DNA of 64,000 bases from Chromohalobacter nigrandesensis (GTDB lineage Bacteria > Pseudomonadota > Gammaproteobacteria > Pseudomonadales > Halomonadaceae). Each line of letters begins with the position of its first letter. Positions within the stretch are counted from its first letter, which is position 1. The notes beneath the pieces were generated by a model. The model ran no database searches, had not been told where the DNA came from, and saw only the letters and a program-made list of their open reading frames with translations. Below, in pieces: positions 44,981 through 54,063 of the stretch. Both the position numbers and the translations under genes were made by a program. The stretch spans positions 372,001 to 436,000 of the forward strand of contig NZ_JAKGAM010000001.1 in NCBI RefSeq assembly GCF_023061285.1, written 5' to 3'.

Positions 44981-46195
44981 CTAACGTTCGGCCACCGCCG
45001 CCTCTTCCTGTGCCCCCAGCGCGCGACCGGCCAGCCAACGCAAACCGATATTGCCCAGCAACGAGGCACCGAGCATCGTCAACACCGTCGGCCAGGCACT
45101 GGCGATTTCGAAAGCCCCCACCAGCATGCCGGCGAACGCGCCGCTGGAAAATTGCAGGCACCCCTGCAGGGCCGTCGCCGTGGCACTCATTCTGGGAAAA
45201 TGATCGAGCATCGAGGACATCGCGTTGGGCGCGATCAGCCCCTGCATGCCCACGAAGATAACCATCAGCGGCGCCACGCTGTAGATCGAATCCAGCCCCG
45301 AGAGGATCAACGCGACCAGAGCCACGCCGGCACATAGCTGGAGACCCAACCCGACGACGAGGTTCTGCTGCGGTGTGCGAGTCTTCAAGAGATGAATATT
45401 GAGCCGGTTGGAAGACGCCATGACCAGAATATTGGCCCCGAACACGAACGGGTAGACGGCCGCCGATAATCCGTAATGCTCCATGTACAGATACGGCGAG
45501 CCGGTGATGAACGCGAACATGCCCGCGAACGACATCGACACTGCACAGATATACCCCATCGCCTCGCGATGGCGAAGCACACTGGCATAGTTGCCCAGCA
45601 CCTGGCGTGGCGACGGCGCATCGGGATCGCGCCCGTGGGTCTCAGGAAGCTTGGTGCCAAGAAAAAACAACAAGAATGCCGCGTACAAGGCCAGGAATAG
45701 GAAGATCGACTGCCAGTTGAAGATGCCCAGCAGCACGCTCCCCACCGTAGGCGCTACCAGCGGCGCCAGCATCAGAATCATCGCCATGGTCGACATCACC
45801 TTGGCGGCCTCGCGCCCGCTGAAACAGTCACGCACGATGGCCGCCGAGTTGACCACACAGGCGCCGCCCCCCAGTGCCTGAACGAACCGCAAGCCCCACA
45901 GCGTCTCCAGAGACGAGACCTGCATGATCCCCAGGCTAGCGATCAGAAACACGACCAAGCCGGTCAGCAGCACCGGGCGCCGACCCAAGCGATCCGAAAG
46001 CGGCCCACACAGCAGTTGCCCGATGGCGAACCCGAAAAGGAACACGCTCAGCGATAGCTCAGTATGGTGAACGCTAGCGTTCACGGCCTCGGCAAGCGTG
46101 GGCATAGCAGGCAAGTAGGCATCGATGGCAAAAGGCGCCAGGGCAGTGTTGGCCGCCACCAGCAAGGCCAATCGCCGCGCATTGAGTTGAGTCAC
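44981..46195 (-). CDS. Bcr/CflA-family multidrug MFS exporter
   Basis: 404 residues, 12 membrane segments. Start is GTG 46195 with GGGAG upstream. The Bcr/CflA pattern is evident: INAY-like IDAYLPAMPTLA, motif A region GPLSDRLGRRPVLL and RFVQALGGGACVV in TM4-5. Drug/H+ antiporter of unknown substrate. Monocistronic. Confidence 0.92.
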   Translation of the reverse strand: MTQLNARRLALLVAANTALAPFAIDAYLPAMPTLAEAVNASVHHTELSLSVFLFGFAIGQLLCGPLSDRLGRRPVLLTGLVVFLIASLGIMQVSSLETLWGLRFVQALGGGACVVNSAAIVRDCFSGREAAKVMSTMAMILMLAPLVAPTVGSVLLGIFNWQSIFLFLALYAAFLLFFLGTKLPETHGRDPDAPSPRQVLGNYASVLRHREAMGYICAVSMSFAGMFAFITGSPYLYMEHYGLSAAVYPFVFGANILVMASSNRLNIHLLKTRTPQQNLVVGLGLQLCAGVALVALILSGLDSIYSVAPLMVIFVGMQGLIAPNAMSSMLDHFPRMSATATALQGCLQFSSGAFAGMLVGAFEIASAWPTVLTMLGASLLGNIGLRWLAGRALGAQEEAAVAER

Positions 46196-46392
46196 GACAT
46201 CTCCCGAAAAACATACGTCGATGCACCGACGCCCTGGAGGCTCGGCACACGATAATGAAGAAGGCTAAAAGCTAGTGTGCTCATCATAGCCGATAACGGT
46301 CGCACTGGGGACCGAACATTAGCGTCGGCAACGGGAGTCGATGACAGGATATCACGGCGATGACATCATAGGAGGGCGGCACCAAGCGTGCG

Positions 46393-46908
46393 TCAGCGGT
46401 GCGCCTTGGAACAATCCTCGTCGGATTTCTGCTCTTCGAGCAAGTCGACCAGCGGCTGGAACTCGTCGCGATTATGATCGCTCATGCGCATGAGGATACG
46501 GTGGGCTTCGAGGATGCGTTGCTGCATGTCATCCGCGTCGGCACTTACCTGCGGCAACTCATCGAGGCTCGCCGGCTCGGTCAACGGTGCCTCCAGCAAG
46601 GTAAAGTAATGCGAAAACCCCATGACGTCGAGCATACGGCGCACGTCGGGATGCTCGGCGACGATGGTCGGCGGTTGTTCGAGCCGCCCCTGAACGGCCA
46701 TGGCCACCTTGGCCAGAAAGCCGAGTGCCGTGGAGTCGACATTCGTCGCCTCGCGCAGGTCGATCATCACCGCGACGAGGCCCGGGCTCTCGGCCACGCG
46801 CTGTGCCTGCTGATCGAGCGTCGCGCATAGCGTCAGACGCACGTCACCACTGAGCTTGAGCACGAACACACCGGCGTCGAACGCCGCCTGAATACGCCCT
46901 TCATGCAT
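46393..46908 (-). CDS. STAS-domain anti-sigma factor antagonist-like protein
   Basis: 171 residues from ATG 46908 (GTG 46920 is an alternative). Residues 1-105 form a STAS domain with the phosphorylatable serine S59 in NVDSTALGFLA; a ~65-residue charged, helical tail follows. In partner switching an unphosphorylated STAS protein sequesters an anti-sigma kinase and the neighbouring PP2C-type phosphatase removes the phosphate. No kinase gene is beside it. Overlaps the phosphatase gene by 8 bp. Confidence 0.88.
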   Translation of the reverse strand: MHEGRIQAAFDAGVFVLKLSGDVRLTLCATLDQQAQRVAESPGLVAVMIDLREATNVDSTALGFLAKVAMAVQGRLEQPPTIVAEHPDVRRMLDVMGFSHYFTLLEAPLTEPASLDELPQVSADADDMQQRILEAHRILMRMSDHNRDEFQPLVDLLEEQKSDEDCSKAHR

Positions 46909-48040
46909 GGTCGAATCCACTCAAAGTCATGATGGTGAGATCATCCGGCAATTCATCGCCCAGAACGAGCCCATCTTTCAACGCGTCCACCGACGCACTA
47001 GAGGCAATCCGGCGCTTCAATGCTTCGAGACGCTGATCGAGAGTATCGCCGCCCAGGCACTCCAAGATGCCATCGGAACACAGCCAAAGGCGGAATCGTT
47101 GCGGCAATGTACAGCCATAGGTGGGGAACTCGACATGAGGAAACAACCCCACCGGCGGCCCCTCGCCTTCGAGCACGCTGACGTCGCGATCCACTTGCAA
47201 AAAGGGCATCGGCATCTGCGCGCCGAGCGAATAGTGGAGATAGCGTTGCTCGTGGTCAAGCACCCCGGCAAACACCGTGGCATGCTTACCGATACCCGTC
47301 TCCAACAGCTCTCGATTGAGCTCCGTCAGGCAGCGCGCGGGGAAGGTCTCCGCCGCCTCTTGCCGCCACTGCGTCAGCCAGCGATTGCTGAGATACTTGA
47401 GCAGTACGGTCACGAAGGCCGACGACGCCCCGTGCCCCGAGACATCGACGAAATAAAAGAAACTGTAACGCGCATCGCAACGCTGAAAGTCGAGAAAGTC
47501 GCCCGACAGGTAAAGCGACGGTGCCAGCCAGTAATCGGCCCTCACGCCATGCAGCGTTATCGGACTGGCGGGCAGCAGTTTGCGCTGGATCTGCCAGCCG
47601 GCCTGTTGATCGAGCCGCAACATGGCCAGATGGGTTTCCAGGCTTTCGTTGAGCTCGGCCAGACGCTGGCGGTCGCGGGCATGTTCCTGAGCAAGGCGAT
47701 GATGGGCGATGGAGCGCTCGATCAAGCGACGCAAGATATCGCCATGGCACTCCGGTTCGACCAGGTAATCGACCAATCCGGCATCGACGGCCTGCAGCAG
47801 ATCGCCATCGAGGCGCGTCTCGCTGATGACGATGGTCGGCCAGCGCGCGGCCAACGTAGCCCAGTCATCCCGTGCGACCACCCTCACATGGGCGACCACC
47901 AAGGCCACGTCCTCGGGTAACGCGTCTACGGACGCCGTCGCCAATACGGCAAAATGTCCGCTTCCAATGAGACGCGCCAGCGCATCGCGCGATGCGCCGG
48001 GCGTGTCGAGCAGACCGATCAAAGTACGTGCGTTGGCCAT
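46901..48040 (-). CDS. SpoIIE-type PP2C phosphatase with degenerate receiver domain
   Basis: 379 residues from ATG 48040. Residues 1-115 follow a receiver (REC) fold, but the phosphoacceptor Asp position holds H51 and the conserved Lys position holds E95 (YLVEPE), so phosphorylation is unlikely. A coiled linker (about 115-150) leads to a SpoIIE/RsbU phosphatase with metal-binding D181 (SGDF), D199 (DVSGHG) and the C-terminal DDLTIM; catalytic residues are intact. Predicted to dephosphorylate the STAS protein encoded immediately downstream. Sits 14 bp after mlaA. Confidence 0.88.
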   Translation of the reverse strand: MANARTLIGLLDTPGASRDALARLIGSGHFAVLATASVDALPEDVALVVAHVRVVARDDWATLAARWPTIVISETRLDGDLLQAVDAGLVDYLVEPECHGDILRRLIERSIAHHRLAQEHARDRQRLAELNESLETHLAMLRLDQQAGWQIQRKLLPASPITLHGVRADYWLAPSLYLSGDFLDFQRCDARYSFFYFVDVSGHGASSAFVTVLLKYLSNRWLTQWRQEAAETFPARCLTELNRELLETGIGKHATVFAGVLDHEQRYLHYSLGAQMPMPFLQVDRDVSVLEGEGPPVGLFPHVEFPTYGCTLPQRFRLWLCSDGILECLGGDTLDQRLEALKRRIASSASVDALKDGLVLGDELPDDLTIMTLSGFDHA

Positions 48041-48054
48041 GCGGGGCCTCGGGA

Positions 48055-48804
48055 TCAATCGGCGAAGGCGTCTTCGTCGTATTCGAAATCGTCGCCGAAA
48101 TCACCGCTGGCGAAGGGATCCTCTCCCGATTCACCGTCGTTGATCTCGTAGCGCCGGTTCTGGAGATACGCATCACGGATGAAGCTGTAACGATCGCCGC
48201 TAATCAACTCTTCGCGGTCGAGAAGCCCCGCTCGCGTATCGATGAGGTCGACGAAACGCAAACCATAACGCACCGAATCTTCTTCGACATAGGTCACCGG
48301 GTCGGTATACCAATCCACGGGTAATCCCGAAGTATGGCGCAGCGTACGGCCGCCCAGCACGGGCAAGACCACGTAGGGCCCCTCGCCGACGCCCCAGGTG
48401 GCCAATGTCTGGCCAAAGTCTTCCTCGCGCTCGACAAGCCCCATGCGCGAGGCCGGATCGAGAACGCCGCCGATACCGAGGATGGAATTGACCACGAAAC
48501 GCCCGGATGCCACACCGGCGTTGGCCCACTTCCACTGCAATACGCTATTGACCGTGGTGCCGATCTCACCCAAGTTGCTGAAGAAATTGCCTACCCCTGA
48601 CTGAACCGGTTCGGGGGTTACGTAGTCATACCCCTGAGCCACGGGTTTCAACGCATAACGATCCAGTGTGTCGTTGAAAGCGAATACCTTACGGTTATAC
48701 CCCTCCCACGGATCGTCGGGATTGGCGTCTGTCTGGCCTTGCGTTGCGCAGCCGCTGACCGCCGTCACCATGCATGCTGCGGCCAGCCACTTGGTCGTTT
48801 TCAT
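48055..48804 (-). CDS. mlaA: Outer-membrane lipid asymmetry lipoprotein MlaA (VacJ)
   Basis: 249 residues from ATG 48804. Lipoprotein signal with lipobox AVSGC, then the VacJ domain: DPWEGYNRKVFAFND at the start, FFSNLGEIGTTVNSVLQ and FGQTLATWGVGEGPYVVLPVLG. Removes phospholipid from the outer leaflet and passes it to MlaC. The tail after residue 230 is strongly acidic. Its ATG shares one base with the TGA of the fabY-like gene. Other mla genes are not in the window. Confidence 0.95.
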   Translation of the reverse strand: MKTTKWLAAACMVTAVSGCATQGQTDANPDDPWEGYNRKVFAFNDTLDRYALKPVAQGYDYVTPEPVQSGVGNFFSNLGEIGTTVNSVLQWKWANAGVASGRFVVNSILGIGGVLDPASRMGLVEREEDFGQTLATWGVGEGPYVVLPVLGGRTLRHTSGLPVDWYTDPVTYVEEDSVRYGLRFVDLIDTRAGLLDREELISGDRYSFIRDAYLQNRRYEINDGESGEDPFASGDFGDDFEYDEDAFAD

Positions 48805-49946
48805 CAAGCTTTCACCTTGCGTAATAATATATTGCCCGCACTGTAGCCCGCTCCGAACGAACAGACCACCCCCACATCGCCCGCGACAAGATTTTCACGA
48901 TGCAGATGAAAGGCGATGATCGAGCCTGCGGAACTAGTATTGGCATAACGGTCGAGAATCACCGGCGCCTCTGCCAAGCTCGGCTCACGCCCCAGCACAC
49001 GACGCGCGATCAGGTCATTCATATGACGATTGGCCTGGTGCAGCCACAACCGCTTGAGGTCGTCGGGGGCCAGTCCCTGGGCGTCGAGATGCTCGCCGAT
49101 CAGTGCCGCGACCAGCGGGCAGACTTCCTTGAACACGCGCCGCCCTTCCTGCATGAACAACTTATCGGCGACGAACGCCGGCTCGGCATCGACTCCGTGC
49201 TCCGTCACCCGGTCGAGAAAGCCGAAATTGTTGCGGATCGCATTCGAAAAGCGCGTCACCAGGCGTGTACTCAGAACCTCGAAGCGCTCCTCCGCTTGCG
49301 CCACGTCATCGGCTTCCAACACCACTGCCGTGCATGCATCGCCGAAGATGAAGTGACTGTCGCGATCGCGGAAATTGAGATGCGCCGAACAGATCTCCGG
49401 GTTCACTATCAAGACGCGTCGGGCACTACCGGCCCGGATCGCATTGTTGGCCACATCGATGGCGAAGGTCGCACTGGAACACGCCACGTTCATGTCGAAG
49501 GCATGTCCGCCGGCGCCCAATGCCGCCTGCAGTTCCACGGCAATGGCCGGATATGCCCGCTGCAGGTTGGAGCACGCCACGATCACCATATCCAGGGCAT
49601 CGGGCGTGACGGCAGCATTGGAAAGCGCCTGGTGCGCCGCTTCCAAGCCCATCTCGGCCTGCACACAGAGCGCGTCATTGCCGCGTGGCGCCAATTGTGG
49701 GCGCATGCGGTCGGGATCGAGAATCCCCGCCGCCTCGACCACGTAGCGACTATGAATTCCCGAGGCCTTGACGATGAACTCACTGCTCGAATGCTCGAGT
49801 GGCTGGCGGTGTCCGTCACGAATCGCCTCGTGGTGGCGCGCGTTTTCGCGATCCACCCAGGCATTGAACGAGGCCACCAAGGTCGCATTATCGATGGCGT
49901 TGAGGGGCGTGTAGAGCCCTGTTCCAGTGATGACCGCATGCGTCAT
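48804..49946 (-). CDS. Beta-ketoacyl-ACP synthase III-like (FabH/FabY family)
   Basis: 380 residues. Thiolase fold with Cys-His-Asn triad C156 (NVACSSAT), H303 (WLHQANRH) and N336 (YANTSSAG). It is ~60 residues longer than FabH and resembles the Pseudomonas PA3286-type enzyme that extends medium-chain acyl groups. Expected to condense acyl-CoA with malonyl-ACP, feeding beta-oxidation-derived chains into lipid synthesis. First gene of a four-gene run with mlaA, phosphatase and STAS genes. Confidence 0.88.
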   Translation of the reverse strand: MTHAVITGTGLYTPLNAIDNATLVASFNAWVDRENARHHEAIRDGHRQPLEHSSSEFIVKASGIHSRYVVEAAGILDPDRMRPQLAPRGNDALCVQAEMGLEAAHQALSNAAVTPDALDMVIVACSNLQRAYPAIAVELQAALGAGGHAFDMNVACSSATFAIDVANNAIRAGSARRVLIVNPEICSAHLNFRDRDSHFIFGDACTAVVLEADDVAQAEERFEVLSTRLVTRFSNAIRNNFGFLDRVTEHGVDAEPAFVADKLFMQEGRRVFKEVCPLVAALIGEHLDAQGLAPDDLKRLWLHQANRHMNDLIARRVLGREPSLAEAPVILDRYANTSSAGSIIAFHLHRENLVAGDVGVVCSFGAGYSAGNILLRKVKA

Positions 49947-49997
49947 GAGCGTGCTCCCAGGTGCGCTTGGCGTGTAATCGTTAGCGTGTCGTGTCGG

Positions 49998-52900
49998 TCA
50001 TTGCTGTCGCCCCGTCAGTTCCGCCCAGCGCCGCTCGAGGCGCTTGACCGACACCGGCGCCAGGGTGCCGAGTTGCTGGGCAAACAACGACACCCGCAAC
50101 TCCTCGAGCCACCAGCCAAACTCGATGAAACGCGGGTCGCGACGGCCCTCGCGCTGATCGGCCTCGAGACGTGCACGCAGACGCTCCTCGAATTCGTGTA
50201 CCTGATGCATCGCCGCCTGATCGCGGCTGCGTTCGCGCGGCGCCTTCTCGAGCCGGATCAGCGCCGCCTGCATGTAGCGCGGATACTGCTCGAGCCAGGC
50301 CTCGGCGTCGCTGATGAAACCGGGATACACCAGGCGCCCCATCTGGGCTTTCAAATCACTGTAGACCAAGGCCAATGAGAAACCGATGTTGCCCTTGAGC
50401 GCTTTGGTCACCTCCAGATGCCCTTCCAGTGCCTTCTGGAGAGTCACGACCAAGGATTCGGCATGCGCGACCAGCTCGCTTCGCGTGGCCTCGATGCGTG
50501 CCTCGAGGGCGTCGCGATCGCGCGGCAACGGATCCACGGCGACCACCTGCAGAAAGACGGCCTCGATCAGGTCGTCGACAAGTTGTTGCTTGCTGCCCAC
50601 CTTGGCGAACAGCAACGCACAACGATCCACCCCCTTGAGTTCGCGGGCGAGATAGCGCACCTGCTCAGGCAGACGCAGCATCGCCGCGCGCTTCACCCCA
50701 TGACGATGCGCCACGTGCGCCTTGTCCGGATGATCGAACGATTCGATGGCCAGACTATCGCCCTGATCGACCAGTGCCGGATAAGCCTCGACGCGAATGC
50801 CCGCCTGCTGGGTGGAACGCGATTCGGGAATCGCCTGCGTCGGCAGTTCGGCCAGCGCCTCGGCCGTCGGCCCGCTCGCCGCCAGCGCCTTGGCACCTTG
50901 GCTCGCCGCCTCGTCGAAACGCTGCTTGAGGGCGCTCAAGTCGCGCCCTTCGCCGAGCACCTTGCCATCGTGGTCGACCACCCGCAGGTTCATGACCAGA
51001 TGCGCCTCGAGAGCCTCGGTGTGCCAGTCATCGGGCCCCAGGCGTACGCCGGTGCGTCGACGCAGGAACTCGCCCAGCGCCTCGGTCAGCGGACGCTCAT
51101 CGGGCACCAGCGTCGCCAGGGCGGCATCCACCCAATCGGGAATCGGCACCACCTGGCGGCGAATCGCCTTGGGCAGCGTCTTGAGCAGCGCGATGCACTT
51201 CTCGCGCAAGAGCCCCGGCACCAACCATTCGAGGCGTCCTTCGGGGAGCTGCGAGAGCATTGCCGCCGGCACCGTCAAGGTCACGCCGTCATCGGGCTCC
51301 CGGGGCGCGAAATGATAGCTCAGCGGGTAGCGCACGCCGTTGTGTACCAGCACATCGGGATAGGCTTCCTGAGTAATCTCTTCGGCGTCGCGCGCCATCA
51401 GCGTGTCGCGGTCTAGCTTGAGTACATCGGGCGCCTCGCGCTCGGCTTGCTTGCGCCAGCGCTCGAAGCTGCGCGCACCGGCGACGTCCGCCGGCAAGCG
51501 CGCATCGTAGAAGGCGAACAGCGTCTCCTCGTCGACCAAGATATCGCGCTTGCGGGCGCGGTCCTCGAGCTCCTCGACGTCGTCGATCAAGGCGCGATTG
51601 TGCTGGAAGAAATCGGCCTGGCTGCGATACTCGCCTTCCACCAGAGCGCGGCGGATGAAGATTTCGCGCGCCTCCGCCGGCGCCACCTTGGCATAGTCGA
51701 CGCGCCGCCCGGTGACGATGGGCAGGCCGAACAACGTGACCTGCTCGAAAGCCACCACCTGGCCGCGCTTCATTTCCCAATGCGGTTCGCTGTGGCTGCG
51801 CTTGATCAGATGCTCGGCCATGGGCTCGACCCAGTCCGGTTGGATGCGCGCCACGTCACGCGCATACAGCCGCGAGGTTTCCACCAGCTCGCCGGCCATG
51901 ACCCACTTGGGCGTCTTCTTGGCCAGCCCCGAGCCGGGATGAATCATGAACTTGCGATTGCGTGCGCCCAGATACTCGCGATTTTCCTGCAGCGTCCCCA
52001 GATGCGAGAGCAGCCCCGAGAGCAGCGCCTTGTGCAGGCGTTCGCCGTCGACACGCGGATGCGCCGTCGCGGGGGCGTCTTCCTTGGGCGGCAACACGGC
52101 GCTTGAGGACTCAAGGCCCATGTCGCGGGTCAATTGCTTGAGCTGGCGAAAGGTATCGTGCCACTCGCGCAAGCGCAGATAGCTCAGATAGTTGTCGCGA
52201 CACCAGCGCCGCAACTGGTTGCCGGACAAGGTCTCGCGGGCATGCTCGACGCCATGCCAGAGATTCAGCCAGGCCATGAAGTCGGACTCGGGATCCTGCC
52301 ACTGGCGATGTTGCTGATCGGCAGCCTGGCGCTTGTCGGCCGGGCGGTCGCGCGGGTCCTGGGCGGCCAGTGCGCTGACCACAATCAAGGTTTCGCGCAG
52401 GCTGCCCTGCTCGGCGCCGGCCAGCACCATGCGCGCCAGGCGTGGATCGATGGGTAAACGGGCCAGACGCCGTCCCAACTCGCTCAGGCGATTGTCGGCT
52501 CCCACCGCCCCCAGCTCATAGAGCAGGCGATAACCGTCCTTGACGAAGCGCGAGTCCGGCACGTCGACGAACGGAAACGCCTCGATGTCGCCGAGCTTGA
52601 GTGACAGCATCGACAGGATCACCGAGGCCAGATTGGTACGCTGAATCTCGGGCTCGGTGTAGGTCGGCCGCGCCAGGAAGTCCTCCTCGCTGTAGAGGCG
52701 AATACACACGCCCTCGCTGATACGCCCGCAACGCCCCTTGCGCTGATCGGCACTCGCCTGGCTGACCGGCTCGATGGGCAGGCGTTGCACCTTGGAGCGG
52801 TAGCTGTAACGGCTGATGCGCACCAGTCCGGGGTCGATGACATAACGAATGCCCGGCACGGTCAGCGAGGTTTCGGCGACGTTGGTGGCGAGCACGATGC

Positions 52901-53981
52901 GACGCCCGGTGTGCGACTGGAACACGCGGTTCTGCTCGGCATTGGAGAGTCGCGCATAGAGCGGCAGAATCTCGGTGCCGCGGAGATCGGCACGCCGCAG
53001 GGTATCCGCCGTCTCGCGGATTTCCCGTTCGCCGGGCAGAAAGATCAATACGTCGCGCGGCCCGCTGAACCAGCGTCGCTCGCGCTCGATGGACTCGATC
53101 TCTTCCACCGCATGCAGGATGCCTTCCTGCAGGGAGCGGTCTTCCTCGTCGTCGGCATCGCGCACCAGCGGCCGATAGAACACGTCCACCGGGTACGTGC
53201 GCCCCGAGACCTCGACCACCGGCGCCGGCTTGCCTTCACGCCCGAAGTGTTGGCTGAAACGCTCGACGTCGATGGTCGCCGAGGTAATGATGATCTTGAG
53301 ATCCGGACGGCGTTCGGTGAGACGCTTGAGATACCCGAGCAGGAAATCGATGTTGAGGCTGCGCTCGTGAGCCTCGTCGATGATGATCGCCTCGTAGCGC
53401 TCGAGATCCGGGTCGTTCTGCGTCTCGGCGAGCAGGATGCCGTCGGTCATCAGCTTGACCAGCGTGCGCTCGTCGGTCTGGTCGGTGAAGCGCACCTGGT
53501 AGCCGACTTGCGCCCCCAGCGGCACTTCCAGTTCTTCGGCGAGTCGCGTGGCGACGGTACGTGCCGCCAGGCGCCGTGGCTGCGTATGGCCGATCAGGCC
53601 GCGCCGCCCCAGCCCCAGCTCGAGACACAGCTTGGGTAGCTGGGTGGTCTTGCCCGAGCCGGTTTCCCCGGCCACCACGACGATCTGGTGTTCATCGAGC
53701 GCCGCTAGCAGGTCGTCGCGACGCTCGACCACGGGCAGCTCTTCGGGATAGCGCAGCGTCAACGGCTGGGCACGCCGCGCCGCCAAGGCCTCGCGGGAGC
53801 GCGCCAGACGCGTTTCGATCTCGCGCAGCGAACGGTCGATGGGTTTACCGCCGCGCGCGCGTCCTGCCAGCTTGTCGAGACGCCGCCCCTGATCGCGGGC
53901 GTCGCGCAGCAGGCAATCGTCGAGTTGCGAGCGCAGGCGCGCCAGTTGATCGCGGGAATCGCTCGTCGGTGTCGTGCTCAA
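49998..53981 (-). CDS. hrpA: ATP-dependent RNA helicase HrpA
   Basis: 1327 residues, the usual HrpA size (about 1300). DEAH/RHA helicase: Walker A GETGSGKT (105-112), DEAH box near residue 203, QRKGRCGR motif VI near 410, then HA2, OB-fold and the long HrpA-specific C-terminal region. Resolves stalled or collided ribosomes and remodels mRNA. The open frame begins with TTG 53981, with GAGG six bases upstream; no ATG gives a better start, which makes TTG plausible. Confidence 0.95.
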   Translation of the reverse strand: MSTTPTSDSRDQLARLRSQLDDCLLRDARDQGRRLDKLAGRARGGKPIDRSLREIETRLARSREALAARRAQPLTLRYPEELPVVERRDDLLAALDEHQIVVVAGETGSGKTTQLPKLCLELGLGRRGLIGHTQPRRLAARTVATRLAEELEVPLGAQVGYQVRFTDQTDERTLVKLMTDGILLAETQNDPDLERYEAIIIDEAHERSLNIDFLLGYLKRLTERRPDLKIIITSATIDVERFSQHFGREGKPAPVVEVSGRTYPVDVFYRPLVRDADDEEDRSLQEGILHAVEEIESIERERRWFSGPRDVLIFLPGEREIRETADTLRRADLRGTEILPLYARLSNAEQNRVFQSHTGRRIVLATNVAETSLTVPGIRYVIDPGLVRISRYSYRSKVQRLPIEPVSQASADQRKGRCGRISEGVCIRLYSEEDFLARPTYTEPEIQRTNLASVILSMLSLKLGDIEAFPFVDVPDSRFVKDGYRLLYELGAVGADNRLSELGRRLARLPIDPRLARMVLAGAEQGSLRETLIVVSALAAQDPRDRPADKRQAADQQHRQWQDPESDFMAWLNLWHGVEHARETLSGNQLRRWCRDNYLSYLRLREWHDTFRQLKQLTRDMGLESSSAVLPPKEDAPATAHPRVDGERLHKALLSGLLSHLGTLQENREYLGARNRKFMIHPGSGLAKKTPKWVMAGELVETSRLYARDVARIQPDWVEPMAEHLIKRSHSEPHWEMKRGQVVAFEQVTLFGLPIVTGRRVDYAKVAPAEAREIFIRRALVEGEYRSQADFFQHNRALIDDVEELEDRARKRDILVDEETLFAFYDARLPADVAGARSFERWRKQAEREAPDVLKLDRDTLMARDAEEITQEAYPDVLVHNGVRYPLSYHFAPREPDDGVTLTVPAAMLSQLPEGRLEWLVPGLLREKCIALLKTLPKAIRRQVVPIPDWVDAALATLVPDERPLTEALGEFLRRRTGVRLGPDDWHTEALEAHLVMNLRVVDHDGKVLGEGRDLSALKQRFDEAASQGAKALAASGPTAEALAELPTQAIPESRSTQQAGIRVEAYPALVDQGDSLAIESFDHPDKAHVAHRHGVKRAAMLRLPEQVRYLARELKGVDRCALLFAKVGSKQQLVDDLIEAVFLQVVAVDPLPRDRDALEARIEATRSELVAHAESLVVTLQKALEGHLEVTKALKGNIGFSLALVYSDLKAQMGRLVYPGFISDAEAWLEQYPRYMQAALIRLEKAPRERSRDQAAMHQVHEFEERLRARLEADQREGRRDPRFIEFGWWLEELRVSLFAQQLGTLAPVSVKRLERRWAELTGRQQ

Positions 53982-54063
53982 GGGCGCCTCATGAAATCAG
54001 CAAAACGGCTCGCCTTCACGCGAAGACGAGCCGTCAATTGTAACGCCAAGGCCGACCTTGCGC

